In this document: positions 40,227-50,116 of the stretch, one piece after another
Layout: each line of letters opens with the position of its first letter
Numbering within the stretch: the first letter of the stretch is position 1
NCBI RefSeq assembly: GCF_040869035.1
Contig: NZ_CP162100.1
Location: forward strand, 186,001-250,000
Direction: 5' to 3'
Source of the DNA: Vibrio sp. NTOU-M3
GTDB lineage: Bacteria; Pseudomonadota; Gammaproteobacteria; Enterobacterales; Vibrionaceae
DNA length: 64,000 bases
Notes under the pieces: generated by a model
The model's input: the letters and a program-made list of their open reading frames with translations, nothing else
Databases searched by the model: none
Told to the model about the DNA's origin: nothing
Translations under genes and position numbers: made by a program

Positions 40227-41744
40227 ATGAGTTTAACGCATGCATCTCATGTGTTGGATCTGGAATCTCAAACAGAGCTGCTTGAACGCTTGCAGCTCTT
40301 GACTAATTTCGGTTCAAATTTGATCACCGTAGGTGGTGCAAATGGGGCTGGAAAGTCATGGTTGGCGCAACGTTACCTTGAAGTATGGGCGGAAGATAAA
40401 AACCAATCGTTGTTGATGTGTCACCCTAACCAAGATGATGATCAGCGCCGCTCAACCATCCTTACCCAACTCGTCTCTGATCCTCTGTTTAATCCTGCCG
40501 ATAGTTTAGTGGACAGTTTTAGCCGCCTGTTTGATGGCGTGTCATGTGATATTGCCATTGTGGTGGATGATGGCCACTTATTGAGTGAAACATTTATTTC
40601 TGAGCTATGGATGTTGGTGCTTGAAGCACAAACCAACCCTGCTTGGAGTATTAACGTTGTGTTATTTGCTCAGGCCAGCAGCTTAGGGCCTTTACTCACT
40701 CGCTTAGGTTATGGCCAAGAGCATAAACCCATTGATTTGGAAATTGATGCGTTATCAAAAGAGGAAGCTGACCGTTTTTTCGAGCAATTGGTCATGCGCT
40801 ACATTGAAGATGACATGGAAAAGCGTATTCGACATGCTTATCGTAAAGTAAACCGATTACCAGGAGAGATCATGGCACTGAGTGAACATAAGCCAGAAAA
40901 ACGTATCATCATTCGTTCTATTGTCGGCTCTCCAATGAATATTCTGCTAGTTATTCTAGTGCTGCTACTACTCATCGGGGGAGGGTACTGGTGGCTGATG
41001 AACCAACCTACGCCAGATGAGAAAGCAGAACAAATCAATCAAACTGTTGAGCAGACAGTGATTCCTACATTGGCAGAAACAGAAAGCCAGAATGCTTCAA
41101 ACCCTCAATCAGCTGAATCTAGTGATGTTACTGACCCGCTATTGGCTGATGCAGAAGATGACTCAGCGGCACTACCACCTGATGTTACCTCTGAAACGGC
41201 GAGTGTGGGTTCTGACAGCGATGATAATCAACGTGTTGTGATCACTTCTGAAGTGGTGGATGCGTTGTTGGAAGACAAGCCAGAAAGTGTTGATACGAGT
41301 GCTATTGATGACGTCGTTGAACAATCAAAAGTACCGGAAACAGAAGCGGTGACGACTGTTCAAGAAGCTGCGGAGCAAAATACTTCTGTTGATGAGCAGC
41401 CCGCAGAAGCAACGCCTCCCATTGCCAACACCGCCATTGAGTTTTCATTTGCCCGTGAAGAATTGAAGGCATTTTCAGCACGTAGCTACACATTGCAGCT
41501 GGCAGCGGTGAATACCTTAGCCGAGGTGCAAACCTTTATTAACCGCTATGAGTTAAAAGATAAAGTGTATGTGTACCCGACCATTCGAAATGGGGTGGAG
41601 TGGTTTATCGTTACCTATCAAAATTACCCAACGATTCAGCTCGCTAGGGATGCGGTAGAAACACTACCAAAATCACTACAACAACTGGATCCGTGGGCGA
41701 AATCAATGAATCAGGTTCATCGAGAGATTGATCGTGCGAAATAA
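40227..41744 (+). CDS. damX: Cell division SPOR-domain protein DamX
   Basis: DamX is a septal-ring membrane protein. In its 505 residues there is an N-terminal AAA-like domain with a P-loop (VGGANGAGKS, 35-44) and a likely Walker B (IAIVVDDGH). One membrane segment follows (about 237-255), then a long acidic, Ser/Thr-rich periplasmic linker (about 260-420) and a C-terminal SPOR domain (about 425-500) that binds septal peptidoglycan. E. coli DamX has the same topology. Position between aroB and dam is conserved. Confidence 0.95.
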   Translation: MSLTHASHVLDLESQTELLERLQLLTNFGSNLITVGGANGAGKSWLAQRYLEVWAEDKNQSLLMCHPNQDDDQRRSTILTQLVSDPLFNPADSLVDSFSRLFDGVSCDIAIVVDDGHLLSETFISELWMLVLEAQTNPAWSINVVLFAQASSLGPLLTRLGYGQEHKPIDLEIDALSKEEADRFFEQLVMRYIEDDMEKRIRHAYRKVNRLPGEIMALSEHKPEKRIIIRSIVGSPMNILLVILVLLLLIGGGYWWLMNQPTPDEKAEQINQTVEQTVIPTLAETESQNASNPQSAESSDVTDPLLADAEDDSAALPPDVTSETASVGSDSDDNQRVVITSEVVDALLEDKPESVDTSAIDDVVEQSKVPETEAVTTVQEAAEQNTSVDEQPAEATPPIANTAIEFSFAREELKAFSARSYTLQLAAVNTLAEVQTFINRYELKDKVYVYPTIRNGVEWFIVTYQNYPTIQLARDAVETLPKSLQQLDPWAKSMNQVHREIDRAK

Positions 41745-41813
41745 CGCTGAGCTTCGTTGCAAAATATGTTACATTCCGCTCCCTTAACTTGTGGTTGATA
41801 GATAGAGCAGTTG

Positions 41814-42638
41814 ATGAAGAAGCAGCGTGCCTTCCTGAAATGGGCAGGTGGAAAATACGGACTTGTTGAAGATATCCAGCGTTACTTACCTGAGGGACGT
41901 AAGCTGGTGGAACCGTTCGTTGGCGCTGGTTCGGTATTCCTTAATACGGATTACGACCACTACCTGCTGGCAGACATCAATCCAGACTTGATTAACCTGT
42001 ACAACTTGCTCAAAGAACGCCCGGAAGCATACATTGCTGAAGCAAAGCGTTGGTTCTGCCCAGAAAACAACCGCAAAGAAGCCTACTTAGATATTCGCGC
42101 CCAGTTTAACGCGACACCTGATGATGTAATGTATCGTTCGGTGGCTTTCCTCTACATGAACCGCTTTGGTTTTAATGGTCTATGCCGTTACAACAAGAAA
42201 GGCGGCTTTAATGTGCCGTTTGGTTCTTACAAAAAACCATACTTTCCAGAAGCTGAACTGGAGTTTTTTGCAGAGAAAGCTAAAAAAGCCACTTTTGTCT
42301 GCGAAGGCTATCCTGAAACGTTCAAGCGCGCGCGCAAAGGGAGTGTGGTTTATTGTGATCCGCCGTATGCCCCGCTTTCCACGACAGCAAACTTCACCTC
42401 ATACGCGGGGAATGGTTTTACACTGGATGATCAAGCGGCTCTCGCCGATGTTGCTGAAAAAGCGGCGAATGAGCGTGGTATTCCCGTACTGATTTCTAAC
42501 CATGATACAACGCTAACGCGACGCTTATACCATGGGGCAGAGCTGAATGTGGTGAAGGTGAAGCGTACCATCAGCCGCAATGGGGCTGGACGCAATAAAG
42601 TCGATGAATTGCTCGCGCTATTCAAACCGACAGAATAA
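41814..42638 (+). CDS. dam: DNA adenine methylase Dam
   Basis: Dam methylates adenine in GATC, marking parental DNA for mismatch repair and controlling replication timing; in V. cholerae it is essential for chromosome 2 replication. The 274 residues have the SAM-binding FVGAGSVF (35-42) and the catalytic DPPY at 182-185. The conserved N-terminal FLKWAGGK and C-terminal NGAGRNKVDELLALF are also present. ATG 41814 is chosen over TTG 41811 directly in front. Position after damX is conserved. Confidence 0.98.
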   Translation: MKKQRAFLKWAGGKYGLVEDIQRYLPEGRKLVEPFVGAGSVFLNTDYDHYLLADINPDLINLYNLLKERPEAYIAEAKRWFCPENNRKEAYLDIRAQFNATPDDVMYRSVAFLYMNRFGFNGLCRYNKKGGFNVPFGSYKKPYFPEAELEFFAEKAKKATFVCEGYPETFKRARKGSVVYCDPPYAPLSTTANFTSYAGNGFTLDDQAALADVAEKAANERGIPVLISNHDTTLTRRLYHGAELNVVKVKRTISRNGAGRNKVDELLALFKPTE

Positions 42639-42741
42639 CATTTCTTATACAAATTCTATGATCTGACCTAAGGCTTAGGTAGAATTGCGCGCAGAGTTTC
42701 TTCAGTGTGCAATGATGCCCAACTAAACCTAGAGGTCAGGT

Positions 42742-43413
42742 ATGAAAGATTTCCTTATCGCTCCATCGATTCTGTCTGCAGATATGGCTCGCTTAGGCGA
42801 AGACGTAGAAAAAGTACTCGCAGCAGGTGCTGATGTGGTTCATTTCGACGTAATGGACAACCACTACGTACCCAACCTAACCTTTGGTGCGCCAATCTGT
42901 CAGGCGCTACGTGACTACGGTATTACGGCACCCATTGATGTTCATCTGATGGTGAAGCCTGTTGATCGCATTGTTCCTGATTTTGCAAAAGCGGGCGCAT
43001 CGATGATCACATTCCATATTGAAGCTTCTGAGCACGTTGACCGTACGCTGCAACTGATCAAAGAGCATGGCTGTAAAGCGGGGGTGGTTCTCAATCCAGC
43101 AACGCCACTCTCTCATCTAGAGTACATCATGGATAAAGTTGACCTGATCCTACTGATGTCAGTGAATCCAGGCTTCGGTGGTCAGTCGTTTATTCCTAAG
43201 ACGCTGGATAAGCTGCGTGCAGTACGCAAGATGATTGATGAATCTGGCCGTGATATTCGCTTAGAGATCGATGGTGGGGTAAAGGTTGATAACATTAAAG
43301 AGATCGCGGAAGCGGGTGCAGATATGTTTGTCGCCGGTTCTGCCATCTTTAATCAGCCAGACTACAAAGAAGTGATTGACCAAATGCGCGCTGAGCTAGC
43401 AAAGGTTAAGTAA
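42742..43413 (+). CDS. rpe: Ribulose-phosphate 3-epimerase Rpe
   Basis: Rpe interconverts ribulose-5-phosphate and xylulose-5-phosphate in the pentose phosphate pathway. The 223-residue TIM barrel carries the metal-binding residues in [18 protein letters not shown] and LEIDGGV, and the phosphate-gripping [10 protein letters not shown] loop. GAGGTCAGGT precedes the ATG. gph follows after 4 bases, so the two are co-transcribed; the product also feeds ribulose-5-phosphate-derived arabinose-5-phosphate made by KpsF. Confidence 0.98.
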   Translation: MKDFLIAPSILSADMARLGEDVEKVLAAGADVVHFDVMDNHYVPNLTFGAPICQALRDYGITAPIDVHLMVKPVDRIVPDFAKAGASMITFHIEASEHVDRTLQLIKEHGCKAGVVLNPATPLSHLEYIMDKVDLILLMSVNPGFGGQSFIPKTLDKLRAVRKMIDESGRDIRLEIDGGVKVDNIKEIAEAGADMFVAGSAIFNQPDYKEVIDQMRAELAKVK

Positions 43414-43417
43414 TTCG

Positions 43418-44098
43418 ATGAGCACAATTAAACTAATCGCATTTGATTTAGACGGCACGCTCTTAGACAGCGTACCTGATTTGGCGGTTGCGGCAGACCA
43501 AGCGGTACAAGCTTTGGGTTATCCTGCCGTCACAGAAGAGCAAGTGCGTGATTACGTTGGTAACGGCGCTGATATCTTAATTGGCCGCGCTTTGAGTTGT
43601 AGCCTGACAGTCTCACCCGATCTTGACCCTGAGTTACATGCCAAAGCACGAGAGCTTTTTGATGACTACTACGAAAAGAGTGGCCATAAGCTCAGCCATC
43701 TTTACCCTGCGGTAAAAGAGACCTTGGCTGAACTCAATAGAGCAGGCTTTACTATGGCGCTTGTGACTAACAAGCCATCGAAGTTTGTCCCTGAAGTTTT
43801 AGCCAAGCATGGCATTGATAAGTATTTTGTTGATGTGATTGGCGGCGATACCTTCCCTGAGAAGAAACCAAACCCGATGGCTTTGAATTGGTTGCTAGAA
43901 AAACACGATTGCCAACCACAAGAGATGCTGATGGTTGGTGATTCAAGTAACGACATCAAAGCAGCGAAAAACGCAGGCTGCCACTCGTTTGGTTTGACTT
44001 ACGGCTACAACCACGGTGAACCGATCTCCGCTGCTTCACCGGATTTTGTCGCAGATAATATTGGACAATTGCTCGATGTGGTGCTCGTTTCTGCGTAA
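43418..44098 (+). CDS. gph: Phosphoglycolate phosphatase Gph
   Basis: Gph is a HAD-superfamily phosphatase that clears 2-phosphoglycolate, formed during repair of oxidatively damaged DNA ends. The catalytic aspartates are in FDLDGTLLDS (about 9-18), the serine/threonine in VTNKPS, the lysine in KKPNP, and the acidic metal site in MVGDSSNDI. A helical cap domain lies between. The length is 226 residues (E. coli 252). It is four bases after rpe and followed by a terminator. Confidence 0.96.
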   Translation: MSTIKLIAFDLDGTLLDSVPDLAVAADQAVQALGYPAVTEEQVRDYVGNGADILIGRALSCSLTVSPDLDPELHAKARELFDDYYEKSGHKLSHLYPAVKETLAELNRAGFTMALVTNKPSKFVPEVLAKHGIDKYFVDVIGGDTFPEKKPNPMALNWLLEKHDCQPQEMLMVGDSSNDIKAAKNAGCHSFGLTYGYNHGEPISAASPDFVADNIGQLLDVVLVSA

Positions 44099-44156
44099 AG
44101 CAGTGAAAACTTCATCACTACATCTAGCAAAATAGTTGCTAATAAGTACACTGAGT

Positions 44157-44185
44157 AAACCGCACAATTAGGCGTGCGGTTTTTT
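44157..44185 (+). terminator. Terminator after gph
   Basis: Stem AAACCGCAC/GTGCGGTTT, eight-base loop, six T. trpS therefore has its own transcription start or depends on read-through. Confidence 0.85.
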
Positions 44186-44220
44186 CATTTTTAGGTTAAG
44201 AAGTCAAAGGAATCATTCTC

Positions 44221-45258
44221 ATGAGCAAACCCATTGTATTGAGTGGTGTTCAACCGTCAGGTGAACTAAGTATCGGTAACTACCTGGGTGCTCTACGTCA
44301 ATGGCAACAGATGCAAGACGACTATGATTGCCAATACTGTGTAGTAGACCTTCATGCAATTACGGTTCGTCAAGATCCGAAAGCGTTACATGAAGCAACT
44401 CTAGACGCACTGGCGATCTGTCTGGCAGTTGGTGTTGATCCAAAGAAGAGCACGCTATTTGTTCAGTCACACGTACCAGAGCATGCTCAACTTGGTTGGC
44501 TTCTTAACTGTTACACCCAAATGGGTGAGCTGGGTCGTATGACGCAGTTCAAAGACAAATCTGCACGTTACTCAAACGACAGCTCAAGCCAGTTTGGTGA
44601 TGTAAACGTTGGTCTGTTTGATTATCCAGTACTAATGGCCGCAGACATCCTGCTTTACGGTGCACACCAAGTGCCAGTGGGTAGTGACCAGAAGCAACAC
44701 CTCGAGCTAGCACGTGATATTGCAAATCGCTTTAACAACATCTACTCGCCAGAGCAGCCAATCTTCCAAGTGCCAGAGCCTTACATTCCGACGGTAAACG
44801 CGCGTGTAATGAGCCTTCAAGACGCAACGAAGAAGATGTCGAAGTCAGATGATAACCGCAAGAACGTGATCACCTTGCTTGAAGAGCCGAAGTCGATCAT
44901 TAAGAAGATCAACAAGGCGCAGACTGACACAGAAACACCACCGCGTATCGCTCACGATTGGGATAGCAAAGCAGGCATTTCAAACCTAATGGGCCTTTAC
45001 TCTGCAGCGACAGGTATGAGCTTTAAAGAAATTGAAGCGAAATACCAAGGCGTTGAAATGTACGGCCCATTCAAGAAAGACGTGGGTGAAGCTTTGGTGG
45101 CGATGCTTGAGCCAATTCAAGCGGAATACCGCCGCATCCGTGAAGATCGCACATTCATGAATGAAGTGATGAAGCAAGGTGCTGAAAAAGCGTCGGCTCG
45201 TGCAGCTGAAACATTGAAGAAGGCGTACGAAGCCGTCGGTTTTGTTGCTCGCCCATAA
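44221..45258 (+). CDS. trpS: Tryptophanyl-tRNA synthetase TrpS
   Basis: TrpS charges tRNA-Trp. It is a 345-residue class I synthetase with the HIGH-equivalent SIGNYLG near residues 17-23 and the KMSKS loop (KKMSKSDDN) near 202-210. It also carries the tryptophan-recognition segment [24 protein letters not shown]. It is slightly longer than E. coli TrpS (334). It is the last gene of the conserved aroK-to-trpS cluster and ends at a strong terminator. Confidence 0.98.
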   Translation: MSKPIVLSGVQPSGELSIGNYLGALRQWQQMQDDYDCQYCVVDLHAITVRQDPKALHEATLDALAICLAVGVDPKKSTLFVQSHVPEHAQLGWLLNCYTQMGELGRMTQFKDKSARYSNDSSSQFGDVNVGLFDYPVLMAADILLYGAHQVPVGSDQKQHLELARDIANRFNNIYSPEQPIFQVPEPYIPTVNARVMSLQDATKKMSKSDDNRKNVITLLEEPKSIIKKINKAQTDTETPPRIAHDWDSKAGISNLMGLYSAATGMSFKEIEAKYQGVEMYGPFKKDVGEALVAMLEPIQAEYRRIREDRTFMNEVMKQGAEKASARAAETLKKAYEAVGFVARP

Positions 45259-45273
45259 CTTCCTCTCTTAATA

Positions 45274-45309
45274 AAAAGCCCCGCTCAGGAAACTGTGCGG
45301 GGCTTTTTT
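45274..45309 (+). terminator. Terminator after trpS
   Basis: Stem GCCCCGC/GCGGGGC (45278-45284, 45297-45303) with A and T flanks and a 12-base loop. Confidence 0.9.
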
Positions 45310-45582
45310 GTCTTAAATTTTAGAAAATTCCCATACAAATCAATTTGTAATATCGAATGCCTAGCGGTTTGTTACTTTGAGTGTTGAAACCTTGCGCTGG
45401 CTTCAAGTATTTACTCTATTAATGAGACTTTGTTCTCGATATGAAGTGTGAATGGTTTGAGTTTGCAGTGAAAAGTCCAACACTGTACGCGCAAAATTCA
45501 AAGGTAAATTCTATTAACGTGATGATGAGTGCCTTTTCTGATGGATGAGCGACATATCAGAAAGGGCGATAAGAGGTGGGAA
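45310..45582. other. Upstream region of the secreted nuclease gene
   Basis: About 270 AT-rich bases between the trpS terminator and the nuclease ATG. Nothing specific was recognised beyond the AAGAGG ribosome site at 45571-45576. Confidence 0.5.
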
Positions 45583-48213
45583 ATGGATACCAAACTTACT
45601 CGCAATGTTCTTGCGCTAGCAATCGGCGCAACCTTAGCTGCACCTACGATGGCTGATGTAGTGATCTCTCAATATGTCGAAGGCGGTAGCTACAATAAGG
45701 CAATCGAGATCGCGAACACAGGTGATGCAGCCGTGTCTTTAGATGGCTACGACCTAGTGAAGTCTGCAAATGGAGGCAATTGGGGAGCACCACTGTCACT
45801 CGATGGCAAAGTGCTGCAAGCTAAAGAAGTCCTTGTGGTTGCCAATAACCGTGCAAGCGATGAAATCAAAGCATTGAGCGACATTGTTGAAAACTCGATC
45901 ACCAGTTTTAATGGCAACGATCCTATCGCTCTACGTAAAGATGGTGAGGCTGTTGATGTTATTGGTCACATGAGCAGTGACTACTGGGGTAAGGACACCA
46001 CGTTAGTACGTGCTGACTTAACACCATCTGCAGCTTATCAACCGAGCCAGTGGAGCGCGCTGGAAAAAGATAACATTGAGGGGTTGGGTTCATTAGATGC
46101 GGGTGAGCTACCACAGCCATTTGCGTGTACTGACAATGGCAGTGAACCTAATTTCACCTCGATTCAAGCGATCCAAGGTGAAGGCGACACTTCACCATTT
46201 ATTGATGGTTACCCTTACATCACTGATGAAGAGTTCTTTGTACGTGGGGTCGTGAGTGCAGTGACTACGGGGCTCACTAAAGGTTTCTTCTTACAAGCAC
46301 TTGAAAATGACCACAACCCGAATACTTCGGAAGGCTTATTTGTTCATACCAACCAGTCCAGCTCTGAATTGAAGCCGGGCGATGTGGTGTGTGTGAAGGG
46401 TAAAGTGCAAGAGTTTTACAGCCATACGCAGCTGAAAGCTGACAACAACAATTGGGTGAAGCAATCAGAACAAGCAGCACCAGAAGCATCTGAGATTGAA
46501 ATTTTAGCCACAGATGACAACTTCGATCGCACACTTGAGCGTTATGAAGGCATGCTGGTGAAAACCACAGAAGCGCTGGATATGCGTGTTACCCGTACCT
46601 TCGGTTACGACTACCCAGCACGTCGCAACAACATGGTGTTGGCTCAAGGTCGTATTAACATGCAGCCAAACCAAATGTTTGCTGCTGGATCGGAACAAGC
46701 GCAGCAGCTAACGCAAGAAAATGCGCAGCGTCGTTTGTTCGTTGAGTCTGATCAAAAAGCATCGAATGGTCAGATCCCTTACTACCCTGAGTTTGGTCGC
46801 ACTGATGTTGACCAAGATGGCTCAACGGAAGATTACATCCGCATTGATGACACGGTTGTTGGCCTTGAAGGTGTGTTGCACTACAGCTACGGTGATTACC
46901 GTCTGACAGTGACGAATCAGCTGACAGCAGATAACTTTGTCCACAACGATCCTCGCACTGCAGCGCCAGAGTTAAAAGAAGGCGACTTACGTATCGCTAC
47001 ATTCAATGTACTGAACTATTTCAATTCACCATACGGCGGTGATGCGAACCTGCATTGTGGTAATCAAAGCCTAGAGAAATGTAACCGTGGCGCTGATAAC
47101 GCAGAAGAGTTTGCAGTTCAACAAGCGAAAATTGTGGATGCTATCGTGCGTTTGGATGCGGACATTGTTGGCTTAATGGAGATCGAAAACAACGGTTTTG
47201 GTGATGACTCAGCGATTAATCAGCTAGTGACCGCACTGAATGATCGAATTGACGAAATGTACGCTCACAAAGTCGCGCATAAGAAACATTATACTTTTGT
47301 TGCTATCGACTCGAATGATGATGGCCGCACGGATGAAATGGACTCTATCGGGACTGACGTGATCACCACGGGAGTTATTTACCGTAAGAAAGTCGCGAAA
47401 CTGAAGCAATCCCGTGTTATTCCAATGCCAAGTCAGCAAGCGCCAGAAGTGGTTGACGATAATGGTAAGGTGATTGAGAGCGGTAAGAACTACCAGCGTG
47501 ATTCACTGGCACCAACCTTCAAGATAAAACACGCGAAAGATCCACTGACCGTTGCCATTAACCACTTTAAGTCGAAAGGCTCGAAATGTTGGGAAGATGC
47601 CGCTCCTGTTGAACAAGGTGGCCAAGGCATGCAAGATGCGGATAAACAAGGTTCTTGTGAAAACTTCCGTGTTGCAGCCGCTGTTGCATTGGGTGATGCT
47701 CTGGAGCAAATCAAAGGTCATAAAGTGATTTTGGGTGACATGAACTCGTACGGCATGGAAGACCCGATGCTGGTTCTGACGGATTACTCCCAAGAGAAAT
47801 ACGGCAAAACGATCAAGGCAGCACGTAATACCTTCATCAATGGTGTGGAGCAATATGGTGATGAAGGTGCAGTGATCAACCATAACTATGGTTACATCAA
47901 CGCAGTGGCAATGAAACACCCAACAAGCTGGAGCTACTCATTCAATGACGAAGTGGGGGCACTAGACCACTTGCTTGTGAGTAAGAGCTTAAAAGGCAAA
48001 GTTGTGGATGCGACTGACTGGCATATTAATGGTGGTGAGTCGACCTTGTTTGATTACAACGATGAGTACAAGGGTGACATGCCGAAGTACAACGACCATT
48101 TCCGCTCTTCTGATCATGACCCAGCGGTATTAGAGCTGAAGATGGGTGGTTCATTTGGCTTTGCAGCACTGATGTCATTGTTTGGCATTGCGGCTTGGCG
48201 ACGTCGTAAGTAA
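45583..48213 (+). CDS. xds: Secreted extracellular nuclease of the Xds/ExeM family with GlyGly-CTERM
   Basis: An 876-residue secreted DNase. Order of parts: Sec signal peptide (1 to about 24, ending TMA), a lamin-tail-like domain (about 25-135; SQYVEGGSYNKAIEI), an OB-fold nuclease region (about 190-360), and an endonuclease/exonuclease/phosphatase domain (about 465-850). Catalytic segments of the last domain are ATFNVLNYF, MEIENNG, NHFKSKGSKC, ILGDMNSY and SSDHDPAV. The final 22 residues are a GlyGly-CTERM signal: GG, a hydrophobic helix and RRRK, a tag processed by rhombosortase in type II secretion substrates. V. cholerae Xds, which degrades extracellular DNA for phosphate and biofilm turnover, lies at the matching place after trpS. 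ATG 45583 is chosen for AAGAGG and the signal peptide. Confidence 0.92.
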   Translation: MDTKLTRNVLALAIGATLAAPTMADVVISQYVEGGSYNKAIEIANTGDAAVSLDGYDLVKSANGGNWGAPLSLDGKVLQAKEVLVVANNRASDEIKALSDIVENSITSFNGNDPIALRKDGEAVDVIGHMSSDYWGKDTTLVRADLTPSAAYQPSQWSALEKDNIEGLGSLDAGELPQPFACTDNGSEPNFTSIQAIQGEGDTSPFIDGYPYITDEEFFVRGVVSAVTTGLTKGFFLQALENDHNPNTSEGLFVHTNQSSSELKPGDVVCVKGKVQEFYSHTQLKADNNNWVKQSEQAAPEASEIEILATDDNFDRTLERYEGMLVKTTEALDMRVTRTFGYDYPARRNNMVLAQGRINMQPNQMFAAGSEQAQQLTQENAQRRLFVESDQKASNGQIPYYPEFGRTDVDQDGSTEDYIRIDDTVVGLEGVLHYSYGDYRLTVTNQLTADNFVHNDPRTAAPELKEGDLRIATFNVLNYFNSPYGGDANLHCGNQSLEKCNRGADNAEEFAVQQAKIVDAIVRLDADIVGLMEIENNGFGDDSAINQLVTALNDRIDEMYAHKVAHKKHYTFVAIDSNDDGRTDEMDSIGTDVITTGVIYRKKVAKLKQSRVIPMPSQQAPEVVDDNGKVIESGKNYQRDSLAPTFKIKHAKDPLTVAINHFKSKGSKCWEDAAPVEQGGQGMQDADKQGSCENFRVAAAVALGDALEQIKGHKVILGDMNSYGMEDPMLVLTDYSQEKYGKTIKAARNTFINGVEQYGDEGAVINHNYGYINAVAMKHPTSWSYSFNDEVGALDHLLVSKSLKGKVVDATDWHINGGESTLFDYNDEYKGDMPKYNDHFRSSDHDPAVLELKMGGSFGFAALMSLFGIAAWRRRK

Positions 48214-48659
48214 CAGCGAAAATCATTTCCTTTAACAAGCCAGCATCTGCTGGCTTTTTTTATGTTTCACCGCTACTCGTGCAGGGGTTAGGAAGGGAGA
48301 GGGCGCTTTTCTTGGGGGTAAACCCGCTTGGTTGATATCAACTTAAGGTGAAAGGACAACCTTGAGTGTGGTTTAGCGCTAGGTTGATATTTTTATGTCG
48401 AAGTGGATGAGTTTTTAGGTTTTTATCTATCACATTGAAATTAAAGGGATTATTGCCTTTTGTTTATTAGGTTTATATCAAGAAGGTGATGATTAGCTAA
48501 TCATTTTATTGATAACGGTAAGTTTATTTTTTTTCTGACTTTTCGGCGTAGTCTGCCTCTCGAAATGTAGCGAGGGGTTAACGCTGATGAGGCACGACAT
48601 CTTCGCTAACAGATTGAGCTTGAGCGGATTCGCTCGCTTAGAATTGATTTGGAGATGTT
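48214..48659. other. Long upstream region of cadB
   Basis: After the nuclease terminator about 400 non-coding bases precede cadB. They contain three related motifs: GGTTGATAT within a perfect palindrome GTTGATATCAAC (48331-48342), GGTTGATAT again (48382-48390), and GGTTTATATCAAG at 48470. A small GAGCG-GATT-CGCTC hairpin (48622-48635) lies just before the cadB ribosome site GGAGA. The length suggests complex control of cadBA. Confidence 0.55.
48237..48261 (+). terminator. Terminator after the secreted nuclease gene
   Basis: Stem AAGCCAGC/GCTGGCTT with an ATCT loop and seven T. Confidence 0.9.
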
Positions 48660-49991
48660 ATGTCATCTAATACAAAAAAAATCGGTGTGATTGCCTGTAC
48701 AGGTGTGGTCGCCGGTAACATGATGGGCAGTGGTATTGCCTTATTACCTTCGAGCTTGGCAACCGTCGGCTCTATTTCTCTATACAGCTGGTTGATCTGT
48801 ATTATCGGCGCTCTAAGTTTGGCGTTTGTGTTCGCTCGTCTGGCAACTAAAAACCCACAAGAAGGTGGCCCTATTGCTTATGCAGGTGAAGTGTCTCCGG
48901 TGTTTGGTTTCCAAACGGGCGTGCTGTACTACCACGCGAACTGGATTGGCAACCTTGCGATTGCCATTACTGGTGTTTCTTACCTATCGGTGTTTTTCCC
49001 AATCCTGAACAACCCAATTCCAGCAGGTATCGCGACGATTGCATCGGTTTGGATTTTCACTTTTGTGAACCTATTAGGAGGTAGCTGGGTCAGCCGTTTA
49101 TGTACGCTTGGTCTCGTTCTTATCTTGGTTCCAGTACTGGGTACCGCATTTGTTGGTTGGACTCACTTCAGTCCTGAAATCTATTCACAGAACTGGAATG
49201 TGTCTGCGGGTAGTGACAGCCATGCTGTGATCACCGCCGTCCTAATTTGCCTATGGTCATTCGTGGGTGTGGAATCGGCAGCGGTTTCTTCGGGTATGGT
49301 TGAGAACCCTAAACGCACAGTACCACTGGCAACAATGTTAGGTACCGGTTTAGCGGGCATTATCTATGTTATTTCTACTCAGATGATCAGCGGTATGTTC
49401 CCTGCATCTGAAGTGGCGGCATCCGGTGCGCCATTTGCTTTGGCTACCACTGAAATCTTCGGCAGTTGGACTGCACCATTTGTTGCTGCATTTACTGCGC
49501 TAGCGTGTTTCACATCACTGGGTTCTTGGATGATGTTAGTGGGCGAAGCAGGTAAACGTGCAGCAAGTGATGGCAACTTCCCTAAAGTCTACGGTGAAAC
49601 TGATAAAAATGGTGTGCCTAAGAAGGGCTTGGTTCTGGCTTCAATCAAAATGACAGCGTTAATGTGTGTGATGATGATGTTCAGCTCTAAAACTGCTCAC
49701 GCAGCCGATCTATTTAACCAGCTAACTACTGACGCAGTTCTACTTACTATGCTGCCTTACTTCTACTCAAGCATTAACTTGATCCGTTTTGAAGGGATGA
49801 CCACTCGTAACGGCTTTGTCATGTTGTTCTCTGGTATCGCTTGCCTATTCTGCATGATCGCTCTTGCTGGTGCGGAAGGCACCACACTGACTGCGACCTT
49901 CATCATGTCACTGGTTATTTTGATGTTCTACAGCAAAAAAGCTGGCCTAGCCCAGTACATGGAACGTCAACAGAGTGAAACAACGGCTTAA
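48660..49991 (+). CDS. cadB: Lysine/cadaverine antiporter CadB
   Basis: CadB is an inner-membrane APC-family antiporter that takes up lysine and exports cadaverine, working with CadA to consume protons under acid stress. The 443 residues have about 12 membrane helices and the family's early VAGNMMGSGIALLPSSLA segment, which contains the substrate-binding glycine-rich bend. GGAGA precedes the ATG. cadA follows 125 bases later, with a terminator-like hairpin between. The usual membrane-bound activator gene cadC is not next to it in this window. Confidence 0.96.
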   Translation: MSSNTKKIGVIACTGVVAGNMMGSGIALLPSSLATVGSISLYSWLICIIGALSLAFVFARLATKNPQEGGPIAYAGEVSPVFGFQTGVLYYHANWIGNLAIAITGVSYLSVFFPILNNPIPAGIATIASVWIFTFVNLLGGSWVSRLCTLGLVLILVPVLGTAFVGWTHFSPEIYSQNWNVSAGSDSHAVITAVLICLWSFVGVESAAVSSGMVENPKRTVPLATMLGTGLAGIIYVISTQMISGMFPASEVAASGAPFALATTEIFGSWTAPFVAAFTALACFTSLGSWMMLVGEAGKRAASDGNFPKVYGETDKNGVPKKGLVLASIKMTALMCVMMMFSSKTAHAADLFNQLTTDAVLLTMLPYFYSSINLIRFEGMTTRNGFVMLFSGIACLFCMIALAGAEGTTLTATFIMSLVILMFYSKKAGLAQYMERQQSETTA

Positions 49992-50050
49992 GCCAATCAC
50001 TTACTCAATTCTCGCTGGCGTATAGCGCGCTAGCCCCTGATTTACCTCTC

Positions 50051-50098
50051 GGCGCTCGTCTTACTCATTACCTGATTCAGGTGAAGAGCGCCTTTTTT
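50051..50098 (+). promoter_or_regulatory. Nested terminator-like hairpin between cadB and cadA
   Basis: Outer stem GGCGCTC/GAGCGCC (50051-50057, 50086-50092) encloses inner stem ACCTG-ATT-CAGGT (50070-50082), followed at once by six T. The cadA ribosome site GGAGATG begins seven bases later. In form it is an intrinsic terminator inside an operon, so it may attenuate cadA relative to cadB or protect one mRNA end. Confidence 0.7.
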
Positions 50099-50116
50099 CG
50101 CCTTGGAGATGTCCAA

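Noticed and set aside
47503..47919. 138-residue minus-strand open frame within the nuclease gene
   Set aside because: Antisense to a catalytic domain with intact motifs; no independent support.
48262..48659. Possible lysine riboswitch before cadB
   Set aside because: No multi-helix core or conserved junction motifs could be recognised; repeated short motifs fit protein binding better.
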